Below are positions 18,837-25,502 of a stretch of DNA of 61,905 nucleotides, piece after piece. This DNA comes from Chloroflexota bacterium (GTDB taxonomy: Bacteria > Chloroflexota > Limnocylindria > Limnocylindrales > CSP1-4), in assembly GCA_003152995.1 (NCBI GenBank), contig PMBR01000091.1:1-61905 (forward strand), in the 5' to 3' direction. Position 1 is the first letter of the stretch; every line of letters starts with the position of its first letter. The notes below the pieces were generated by a model. The model did no database searches. It saw only the letters and a program-made list of their open reading frames with translations, and was not told the origin of the DNA. Both the position numbers and the translations under genes were made by a program.

Positions 18837-19688
18837 CTACATATTTGCTGTCAGGTCGTTATTGGCCCATGCGATGGCCTCCTCGACAGTTTCAAGCACA
18901 TCGAGGTCAGTCGCCGCTTCTGCGTAGATCGAGGGCCACCCGTCGAAGGCCACAACGGTCGGGGGCCACGGCTGGGCCCTACGCGACGCAAACAGACGCC
19001 GTGCCGTCACGCCGACTGCGGCCAGGTCTGGCCTTTCTTCACGGACGAGAATCTGGAGGTCGACAAGATCATGGGCACGGTCGTTGCCTCCAGTTGCACC
19101 ACCAGAGGTGCAGGCGTGGAGCTTCTGCGCGATCTGGTGATCGACCGGGAGCAGTGGAATCGGCGCCGGCTCCGGTAACCCTACTGATGCAAAGAGCGCC
19201 ACGATATCCGGCGCAATACGCCAGTCCGGGTCAACGGCGCTTCCTACCTCGTCGCGCCCTAACTCAAAGTCAATTGTGACCCAGCGGCTACCCTTATAGG
19301 AAAGGGCGACCTTGAACGGTCTCATGACATAGTCGGCTGGCACGGTCGGCGGCGCTTTCACGGCACGACCGTCGCGGATGGTCCCAGTGAAGCCCTCCCA
19401 GCCGGTCCTGAGGTTTTCGTCGAAGACACCCAGGTAAGAGTCGAGATCAGTGCCGGCTTTCCGGGCGGCATCGAGATCTCTGGAGAACCGGGATCCTTCT
19501 TCCCCGACTCGGACCTTCAGCGCCGTGCCGCCCTTCATCACGCCCGGTGGCAACATCTGGCCGACGATGACGTTTGCTATTAGTCGATCGAGGATGCCCT
19601 CACCGCGTCCGAGTGCGCGCGCCCGACCGCGAATCCGGTCTTGAAGCTGCGCGAGGCTGCGCGGCTCCTGAATCTCGGGGAGTGTCAC
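18837..19688 (-). CDS. abiEii: AbiEii toxin, nucleotidyltransferase (type IV TA)
   Basis: A DUF1814/AbiEii-family nucleotidyltransferase toxin of 283 residues. MKGGTALKVR (51-60) followed by SRFSRDLDAA (66-75) gives the GG...D-x-D NTase active site, and DRAHDLVDLQIL downstream matches the conserved helical part. Toxins of this family block growth, and in phage defence they act by abortive infection, by adding nucleotides to RNA. The GTG start at 19688 overlaps the antitoxin stop as GTGA, the usual antitoxin-toxin order. The length is normal. Confidence 0.85.
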   Translation of the reverse strand: MTLPEIQEPRSLAQLQDRIRGRARALGRGEGILDRLIANVIVGQMLPPGVMKGGTALKVRVGEEGSRFSRDLDAARKAGTDLDSYLGVFDENLRTGWEGFTGTIRDGRAVKAPPTVPADYVMRPFKVALSYKGSRWVTIDFELGRDEVGSAVDPDWRIAPDIVALFASVGLPEPAPIPLLPVDHQIAQKLHACTSGGATGGNDRAHDLVDLQILVREERPDLAAVGVTARRLFASRRAQPWPPTVVAFDGWPSIYAEAATDLDVLETVEEAIAWANNDLTANM

Positions 19689-20236
19689 TTCTTCTCCAAC
19701 TGCTCAAGCACGCCTGCCACCTCGCCGCGCCGTAGTAGCCCTCGCTCTGCAGCTTCGTTCGCGGCAGCCACAAGCCTCTCGGTCATGACTATGCCGAGGC
19801 TGTCGGTGAGAGCGCGCGCAACTGTAGTTGAGGGGATGGATTCATAGACAGTCAGATCTTGGGGAGAGATGTCAGTGCGCACGATCTGGATCGTGCGCGG
19901 CACTCGTGGCCTCGAACGCCGCGAAGTGCCAACGCGGAGACGCGTCGGATTCACGAGCGCCAGATCGTGCAGGGCGAGGACAGCGTCGGCCATGAGAAAC
20001 GCATCCTCTCCGACTCGCAGGACAGCCTCCATGTAGGCCTCACGCCCAGTAACGGGCACGTCATCGAAACGGTAGAGGCCGTAGGAGATGTGGGTAAGCC
20101 CACCGCGTCGCAGGACCATGCCGAGCGCGATCAACGGGACCGCCAGTTCGGCTGCGTCCTTCGTTGTGAAGTATCCATACCGTTCAAAGGCACGTTCGTG
20201 CAGCTTTCGCCTATAAGTTGCCCGAAGTTCGCTCAC
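19685..20236 (-). CDS. abiEi: AbiEi-family antitoxin / transcriptional regulator
   Basis: About 183 residues. The N-terminal winged-helix region (RYGYFTTKDAAELAV...LRRGGLTHISYGLYRF) is the AbiEi DNA-binding domain, followed by the C-terminal domain that neutralises AbiEii (ESIPSTTVARALTDSLGIV). I chose GTG 20236 because AAGGA lies about 9 nt upstream; a GTG at 20257 falls inside the operator. AbiEi proteins repress their own promoter by binding inverted repeats, and a palindrome is present immediately upstream. Confidence 0.8.
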   Translation of the reverse strand: MSELRATYRRKLHERAFERYGYFTTKDAAELAVPLIALGMVLRRGGLTHISYGLYRFDDVPVTGREAYMEAVLRVGEDAFLMADAVLALHDLALVNPTRLRVGTSRRSRPRVPRTIQIVRTDISPQDLTVYESIPSTTVARALTDSLGIVMTERLVAAANEAAERGLLRRGEVAGVLEQLEKK

Positions 20237-20252
20237 CGCCCACCGTCCTTGA

Positions 20253-20286
20253 GTCACAAGTTATACGAAAACGTTATAGTTGTGAC
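20253..20286 (-). promoter_or_regulatory. Palindromic operator/promoter of abiE operon
   Basis: GTCACAA (20253-20259) and TTGTGAC (20280-20286) are perfect 7-bp arms; inside them are two direct copies of GTTATA (20260-20265 and 20273-20278), each reading TATAAC, a -10 hexamer, on the minus strand. This AT-rich island in GC-rich DNA is most likely the promoter that AbiEi represses. Confidence 0.6.
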
Positions 20287-20352
20287 ACGACGAAGTCAAT
20301 GGGACTCTCGACAGTCCTCGGAACTTAGGCTCGGCCGGGAGTGGTTCGGGGC

Positions 20353-20565
20353 CTACCTGTCCCGATCGAGGGTGTTCAGGATGTAGGTCCTCATGAAGAC
20401 CTGCACGTCACTTTGCCGAATGCGGTAAGTCGGTCGCGCACCTGTCATCAATGCCCGCGCCGGGAGCTTTCCGGAGTCGATCTGGTTTCGCACCCACCGA
20501 GCTGAGACCCCACCTATGTAGCGGGCCACGTCCTCGGTGCTCAGCCAACCCTCTCCCGTTCCCAT
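20353..20565 (-). CDS. Small helix-turn-helix (excisionase-like) protein
   Basis: A 70-residue protein starting at ATG 20565. The pattern WLSTEDVARYIGGVSARWVR...LPARALMTGARPTYRIRQSDV is the MerR-like/Xis-type winged helix: an STEDVA helix, a recognition helix, then a strand that reads the template. Such proteins are excision or recombination directionality factors, or small regulators, on mobile DNA. It stands alone between abiE and the AAA+ protease gene. No integrase gene is visible for it to assist. Confidence 0.7.
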   Translation of the reverse strand: MGTGEGWLSTEDVARYIGGVSARWVRNQIDSGKLPARALMTGARPTYRIRQSDVQVFMRTYILNTLDRDR

Positions 20566-20723
20566 GAGATCCCACTTGCCCGACTTGCCCGCGAGTCAAG
20601 GCAAACGAGGTCTCTCAGCCACGGAATGAAAGGAAAGCTCGGCACGGTCGACCTCGACGACCTCGACTTGAACAGGACTGTCTGTTTTCCTCGTGATCAA
20701 GGCATTTTCACGAAGGAGATCAG

Positions 20724-22112
20724 ATGGACATCAACTCTTGGCTGGCCGCACATCGCATTGATCCGGCCACCCTCAACTCCCAGCCAGTCGTCGATATCGG
20801 AGGGATCCAACTCGAATTTGAGAGCATCGCACAACGTTTCGAACACCCGGAAATCGTGGCCGCGGCAGGCGCGTCACTGCCCCGCGGAGTCCTCCTCATG
20901 GGGCCCGCCGGCGTCGGCAAAACCACCTGGTCACGCTGGTTAGCGAAACGCTTGGCCGGGATGGACCTCTACGAGGTCGGCCCAGAAGAGCTCACGGCCG
21001 ACCGCATCCGTGACGGCTTCGCCGTGCTGCGTGACAAGCCATCCATTCTGTTCATCGAGGACGTCGATCTCTTCGGCCTCGAGCGCAGCCGGTTTGGCGC
21101 AACCGATCTTTCTGGCGGCGTAACCAAGGCCCTCCTGGGCGCCATGGACGGCATGGTCGACTCGCCTTGGCCCCTGGTGATCGGGGCGACGACCATGAGC
21201 AAGTTCTCCCTCGAGCCCGCGCTGATTCGGGCCGGCAGGCTCGGACTGCACATCACCCTCGAGGCGCCGTTGACCGCCGAGCGTCGCGCTCTGCTTGATA
21301 CGTTCGCCTCTTCACGTGCCATCGCATCGGATGTCGACTGGGACGCCATCGCCGAGCTGACGGCCGGCTGGACACCGGCAGATCTGCGGCAGGCTCTCGA
21401 TGACGCTTTCGGTGTTGCCGTCGCCGGCGGCCGTCTGATCGTGGAGGCTGCCGACATCAAGACAGCATTCGGCCGCCGCGGCGCGATCGAACCCACGACC
21501 GAGGTCTGGGACCCGTGGCGGACCGCAGTCCACGAGTCCGGCCACGTGGCCGTGGCCCTGGCCCTGCAAGGCCCCGCGTTCATCCGTTCGGTCTCCATCA
21601 AACCCCTCGGGGGAATGACCAAAACCGGTGAGGATGGCCAGGGGATGGCCGACCTTCCGGCCGATCGAGTCCGCTCGATGTTCGCGGTCGCATACGGAGG
21701 CCTCTCTGCCGAAAAGGCAGTGCTCGGCGCCGGCACCCTCGGCGTGCTCGATGACATCAGGACCGCCACACACGACATCGAAGTCTTCCTCGCCTGCGGC
21801 CTCGACGAAGGGTTCCCTCCGATCGACCTCCGTGAGCTCAAGCACCTGGCTTCAGAAAGGCTGAAGACCCTCCACTCGGTTGCGGTTACGCGACTCGCAG
21901 ATCAGGCATGCGACACCGCTGACGCAATCGTCGCGGCGAACGTAGGCCCGATCGAGTTGTTCGCCAAGCACCTCGTCGAAAGCTCGGACCTCTCCGGGCG
22001 CGAGCTCAACAGGGCGCTTGAGGCCGCCGGCTTTCGGACGCTCGCCGCCGGCGGAGCGACGGAAACGATCGTCCACTCCGATAGGTTCACAGGTGACCAG
22101 GCGGAGGCCTGA
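20724..22112 (+). CDS. Membrane-free FtsH-like AAA+ / M41 metalloprotease
   Basis: A 462-residue single-chain AAA+ unfoldase plus zinc protease. Walker A GPAGVGKT (60-67), Walker B ILFIEDVD (108-115), second region of homology ending IRAGRL (168-173), then the M41 peptidase: AVHESGHVAVA with HExxH zinc ligands (270-274) and LDDIRTAT (342-349), matching the distal Asp ligand of FtsH. Unlike FtsH there is no N-terminal transmembrane pair; the protein begins MDINSWLAAH and is soluble and short (FtsH is about 600-650 residues). The ATG is preceded by a strong GAAGGAG site. It is followed after 41 bp by an unknown gene, an apparent two-gene unit ended by a hairpin terminator. It reads as an accessory, substrate-specific protease on the island. 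Confidence 0.85.
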   Translation: MDINSWLAAHRIDPATLNSQPVVDIGGIQLEFESIAQRFEHPEIVAAAGASLPRGVLLMGPAGVGKTTWSRWLAKRLAGMDLYEVGPEELTADRIRDGFAVLRDKPSILFIEDVDLFGLERSRFGATDLSGGVTKALLGAMDGMVDSPWPLVIGATTMSKFSLEPALIRAGRLGLHITLEAPLTAERRALLDTFASSRAIASDVDWDAIAELTAGWTPADLRQALDDAFGVAVAGGRLIVEAADIKTAFGRRGAIEPTTEVWDPWRTAVHESGHVAVALALQGPAFIRSVSIKPLGGMTKTGEDGQGMADLPADRVRSMFAVAYGGLSAEKAVLGAGTLGVLDDIRTATHDIEVFLACGLDEGFPPIDLRELKHLASERLKTLHSVAVTRLADQACDTADAIVAANVGPIELFAKHLVESSDLSGRELNRALEAAGFRTLAAGGATETIVHSDRFTGDQAEA

Positions 22113-22153
22113 CCCCACGTCGCGTGGCGCCAGCCACGAGGAAGGAGCCAATC

Positions 22154-22735
22154 ATGGCTACCGAAGCTGAGAGTCCAAAGCCCGAGGACATCCACCTCCA
22201 GCCCTTCGACGTTCTTCCGGAGACGGAACGCCGCCAGCTTCTGCTCAAGCAATGGACCGACGGGTTCGAAGAACATGGACCGACCATCATCATCGTTCGA
22301 TCGATCGCGGAGAACCCGCTGTCATTCCAGATGAGCGAGGTCTTCCCGGAACTCGCCAGTCGAACCGGCAAGCTTCATCGCCGGTGGGCTGACTGCCAGC
22401 TCGCGTCCGACTCTGTCCGCTGGAGTTCCCACCTCGGTCGCCACCTGGTCTGCCTCATTCCCGCCGGCGGACGTTGGTTCGCCGGTCTGGAAACCACCGT
22501 GAACCACGTGGTCGTCGGCGACGGCTACAAGCACCCCATCGAGTGCCTCGAGGAACTCCGGGTGAGCCTCGTGATCCTCGTCGGGATTTACGCGGGCAGG
22601 GTCCTAGAGGCGCGGCGGCATCAGCCGGTAGGCCAGACGAAACCCGAGTCAGAGCCGGAGGTCGCCGGCGCCGAACCCGACAAGGGGGAGGTCGAGAGGG
22701 AGCCAACGGAAGAGGCCCGAGATCCGCCCGAATAG
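22154..22735 (+). CDS. Unknown protein paired with FtsH-like protease
   Basis: A 193-residue protein from an ATG with AAGGAG 7 nt upstream; it follows the protease gene by 41 bp on the same strand and precedes a strong terminator, so the two form an operon. Residues 1-150 are a mixed alpha/beta soluble domain (HLQPFDVLPETERRQLLLKQ near the N-terminus; SSHLGRHLVCLIPAGGRWFA in the middle). The last 45 residues are acidic and disordered (PESEPEVAGAEPDKGEVERE). An acidic flexible tail is what a protease adaptor or substrate might carry. The function is unknown. Confidence 0.75.
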   Translation: MATEAESPKPEDIHLQPFDVLPETERRQLLLKQWTDGFEEHGPTIIIVRSIAENPLSFQMSEVFPELASRTGKLHRRWADCQLASDSVRWSSHLGRHLVCLIPAGGRWFAGLETTVNHVVVGDGYKHPIECLEELRVSLVILVGIYAGRVLEARRHQPVGQTKPESEPEVAGAEPDKGEVEREPTEEARDPPE

Positions 22736-22758
22736 CCGGATCGCCAGATTGCCGCCCG

Positions 22759-22790
22759 AACGACGCCGAGGACAACCTCGGCGTCGTTTT
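22759..22790 (+). terminator. Rho-independent terminator of protease operon
   Basis: CGACGCCGAGG (22761-22771), loop ACAA, CCTCGGCGTCG (22776-22786) is a perfect 11-bp stem, extended to 13 by AA/TT, followed by TTTT. It ends the FtsH-like operon 24 bp after the second gene's stop. Confidence 0.9.
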
Positions 22791-22821
22791 GCGTCAAAGT
22801 CCCCAACATCCCGCAGCACGA

Positions 22822-23328
22822 TCACCAAACAGGATCAGGCGCGTTGTGCCGTCCCCATAGGACCCCCGCAATCCAACGGGGGCAACGTTCGCCGTCGACA
22901 AAGGCGCGAGACGATTCGTCCAGCTGACCGTAGGACCAGCGGTCGGCGAAAGTATCCACAAACATCGGACCAACCGGGACGCCTCGATCAATCTCCTTTG
23001 CTCGTGCCTGCGATCTGGGTGTGATTGCCTCGGGTTGGTGGGGCCAGGCCGCCCTGGCCGCTACCAGCCACGCCCAGAACTCGCCAACGCTGCCGGTTGC
23101 GGCTGCGAGCCTCTCGGGGTCGAATAGGGGATCGAGGATGCCCCAGGTGGGGTCTGGCCTACTGTCGATGTAGTTTGGGCCGACCGGCGGAGTGGGGCGG
23201 TTGGGGACGATCCGACTCAACTTGGCAACTTCGGCGAGGTCGAGCCATTTGCGCCCGCGCGCAAGCAGGACAATGAGCCGATACTCGGCCATCGTGAGGG
23301 GAGCGAAAGGGCAGTCGCTCGGTTCCAT
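22822..23328 (-). CDS. Unknown protein downstream of (overlapping) tniQ
   Basis: A 168-residue frame starting at ATG 23328, directly after an in-frame TGA, and overlapping the 3' end of tniQ by 170 bp. Its N-terminal region PLTMAEYRLIVLLARGRKWLDLAEVAKLSRIV (residues about 11-42, winged-helix-like) looks more protein-like than the Arg/Pro-rich tniQ frame over the same DNA. The C-terminus, CPRWIAGVLWGRHNAPDPVW, ends 31 bp from the opposing terminator. It could be a small transposon accessory protein or the displaced C-terminus of TniQ after a frameshift. The family is not recognised. Confidence 0.55.
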   Translation of the reverse strand: MEPSDCPFAPLTMAEYRLIVLLARGRKWLDLAEVAKLSRIVPNRPTPPVGPNYIDSRPDPTWGILDPLFDPERLAAATGSVGEFWAWLVAARAAWPHQPEAITPRSQARAKEIDRGVPVGPMFVDTFADRWSYGQLDESSRAFVDGERCPRWIAGVLWGRHNAPDPVW

Positions 23329-24484
23329 TCAGAAGACGCTGTCGTCGAGCGGAATCGCACACGATCGCGACGAGCCCCACGCGGCTTGCCCGCAGGTTCG
23401 CATTGAGCGGGATGTCCGCTCGCTTGAAGCAGCCGGCGATCGTGATCGGACGGCCTTCCAGCAGATCTGACCGGCAAGTCTCCTTGAGGGCCGCCTGCCA
23501 GCCCTTGAGGCGCCGCTGGGCCTTCCTGACGTTGTGGCGGGACGGATGGTCAGACCCGTGGTTTTCGTCGAAGGTCATGACGATTCGGCGACCGACGAAC
23601 CGAGTTCCGCACTCGGGGCAGTGACGCTCCGCGAGGCCTTCGCGAGCGAGGCGGTCCTTGTCGCCAGGCGGAAGGAAGCGAGGGCACGTCGCGTTCGGGC
23701 ACGGCGGTGTAGGTCGCTCCTCGAGGTAGGAAACGAGCTCGGGCTTGATCTGCAGCGCCTGGAAGACGCTGACCAACTTCTCGAACGAGGCTGACCTTCC
23801 GACATCGTGAAGCGGATACCCGCGCTTGCGGGTCTTGATGGTCCGATAGCCGAGACCGCGGATGTCATCGCCCTTCCATCCGAGAAGGAACGTCCAGGCA
23901 CGCCACGTGTCGCGCAGGTGCTCAAGCTCGTTCTCGGCGACCGGCTCCGGCTCGGTTGCGGCAAGGTCCTGCTGGCACCCAGCACACCGAACGACGTTGC
24001 CGACGACCTCGGGCGGATATGGTCCTCCGTGGCGACCACAGAAGCCGACCAGCTTCGTCGAATGCACTGGACATACGTCCATCAGCGGCAGAAAGCAGAA
24101 CCGCGGGATCGTCCCGGTTGTGGCCAAGCACCGAGGACAGAAGCGAAGGTGGCCGGCATCACCCAGGGCAGCAATGCTGAGATCAGGGTCGTTCGCCGCC
24201 CGGCGAAGGTCGGGCAGGAGCGTCAAGCCGACCATCTGCTCGAATGGGTTGCGCGTCAGGTGGGCGAGGCGCCGTAGGTCCCACACAGTTCCTGCGGCCC
24301 ACATCGTCGCGCTCAAGTGTCGCCAATCAGTCGTGTGCGTGGCAACTACTTTGGACACACCCCCAAATTCCCAGCCATTCGCTCGATCTATGCGAAGCAT
24401 GAACCCCAGCAGGGACTCGTCGGGCAACGGATCGAGCACGTGCGGGAACGGAGACTCCGTTCCGGGGAACGCAATCACAGTCAC
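23159..24484 (-). CDS. tniQ: TniQ/TnsD-family transposon target selector
   Basis: A TniQ-family protein chooses the insertion site and hands it to TniB/TnsC. The N-terminus shows the TniQ pattern PHVLDPLPDESLLGFMLRI, then LRFCPRCLAT (C116/C119), DVCPVHSTKL (C138, H141) and VVRCAGCQQ (C167/C170), the paired zinc fingers of the family. A second zinc motif (PCPNATCP...RHCPECGTRF) lies near residues 275-310, as in longer TnsD-like proteins. The GTG start at 24484 overlaps the tniB stop. The last 55 residues are Arg/Pro-rich and out of character, and overlap another frame, so the true C-terminus is uncertain. Given the tRNA-Pro gene at the element's end, it probably recognises that gene. Confidence 0.85.
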   Translation of the reverse strand: MTVIAFPGTESPFPHVLDPLPDESLLGFMLRIDRANGWEFGGVSKVVATHTTDWRHLSATMWAAGTVWDLRRLAHLTRNPFEQMVGLTLLPDLRRAANDPDLSIAALGDAGHLRFCPRCLATTGTIPRFCFLPLMDVCPVHSTKLVGFCGRHGGPYPPEVVGNVVRCAGCQQDLAATEPEPVAENELEHLRDTWRAWTFLLGWKGDDIRGLGYRTIKTRKRGYPLHDVGRSASFEKLVSVFQALQIKPELVSYLEERPTPPCPNATCPRFLPPGDKDRLAREGLAERHCPECGTRFVGRRIVMTFDENHGSDHPSRHNVRKAQRRLKGWQAALKETCRSDLLEGRPITIAGCFKRADIPLNANLRASRVGLVAIVCDSARRQRLLNGTERLPFRSPHDGRVSAHCPACARAQMARPRRSCQVESDRPQPPHSAGRPKLHRQ

Positions 24485-25500
24485 TAGATGACCGTGACCT
24501 TCGCAGACGAACCGCTCTCGCCGTCAGGACTGGCGCTGCCTGGGTCCCGGACGAGGACTTTCGTTTCTGGCGAGGCGAGCATGGCGGCGACCACTTCGTC
24601 GATGAGCGCCGCTCCGGGTATGTCGGAGAGGTGTCGAGCTGCGAGCCGTCGAATGATGCCGTCGACAACGTTTCGGACGTTCTGCATGGTTACCCGCTCA
24701 CCGGGGTCCGTGTCGAAGAAGGAGTGAGTCAGGTGCGTGTGAATCCGGCTCGACCACATCGTTAGCCGCAGATCGGGGAAACGTTCGTTCAGGACTCCTT
24801 GCTCGTATCCGGCCAAGACGACCTTCACCTCCTCGGCGCTTAGGGAGGCGATATGGCACCAGGGTCGTTCCGAGGTCGACATCCTCTTTCGGAACTGACG
24901 CCACTGGGCTGAGCCCTTCTTGAGGATGAGCTCTTGAAACGGCATGTGGCCTTGCATGCCCTCGCAGACGATCACGAGACCGACCTTGGCACGCATCTTC
25001 TTCGCGACCTCATCGAGGAGCTGCTTCAGGTAGAGCAGGTCCTGAGACATGTGGCCATGGCCATCGTCGGTAATAACGAGACGCGTTCCACATCGCACCA
25101 TCTCGCCGATTAGCCATCGGCGACGGGCCACGAACGTGCCCCGTGGGACGGTGCCGAAGTTGTCGATGAGGGAATCCTGTAGTCCAGCCAGGGAGGAGCG
25201 GTCGTCGGTGAGCGGGCTCCCGACAATTACAGGGGCGCGCGTCTGGCCCGTGTGCAGACGCTCAACTGGATGTCGATCTTGGTAGTCCTCAATCTCGACA
25301 GATTTGCCAGCCCCCGATAGGGCAGTCGCGATGTGCCAAGACCGATTGGCAAAGGCTTCGTCGAAGAGTTCGCGCAGTTTCCTCGCAGGCGGGGTCTCCA
25401 GATAGAAGTCGTCGAGCTGGACGACAGGCCGGGAGGTCTGGACCGGCTCATCGCTCAACCTAATCCACCCGAATTCGGTCTCGACTTGAGTGGCGGCCAT
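24484..25500 (-). CDS. tniB: TniB/TnsC-like AAA+ transposition ATPase
   Basis: A 338-residue AAA+ regulator linking the target selector to the transposase. Walker A is ATALSGAGKSVEI and Walker B LVITDDGH; RKRMSTSERPWCH is near the sensor region. A Pro/Asp-rich N-terminus (VQLDDFYLETPPARKLRELF) matches TniB proteins. ATG 25500 follows the tniA stop (TAG 25505-25503) within TAGTGATG. The acidic, Gly/Ser-rich C-terminal tail could bind the transposase. Gene order tniA-tniB-tniQ and length are standard for Tn5053/Tn7-like modules. Confidence 0.88.
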   Translation of the reverse strand: MAATQVETEFGWIRLSDEPVQTSRPVVQLDDFYLETPPARKLRELFDEAFANRSWHIATALSGAGKSVEIEDYQDRHPVERLHTGQTRAPVIVGSPLTDDRSSLAGLQDSLIDNFGTVPRGTFVARRRWLIGEMVRCGTRLVITDDGHGHMSQDLLYLKQLLDEVAKKMRAKVGLVIVCEGMQGHMPFQELILKKGSAQWRQFRKRMSTSERPWCHIASLSAEEVKVVLAGYEQGVLNERFPDLRLTMWSSRIHTHLTHSFFDTDPGERVTMQNVRNVVDGIIRRLAARHLSDIPGAALIDEVVAAMLASPETKVLVRDPGSASPDGESGSSAKVTVI

Positions 25501-25502
25501 CA

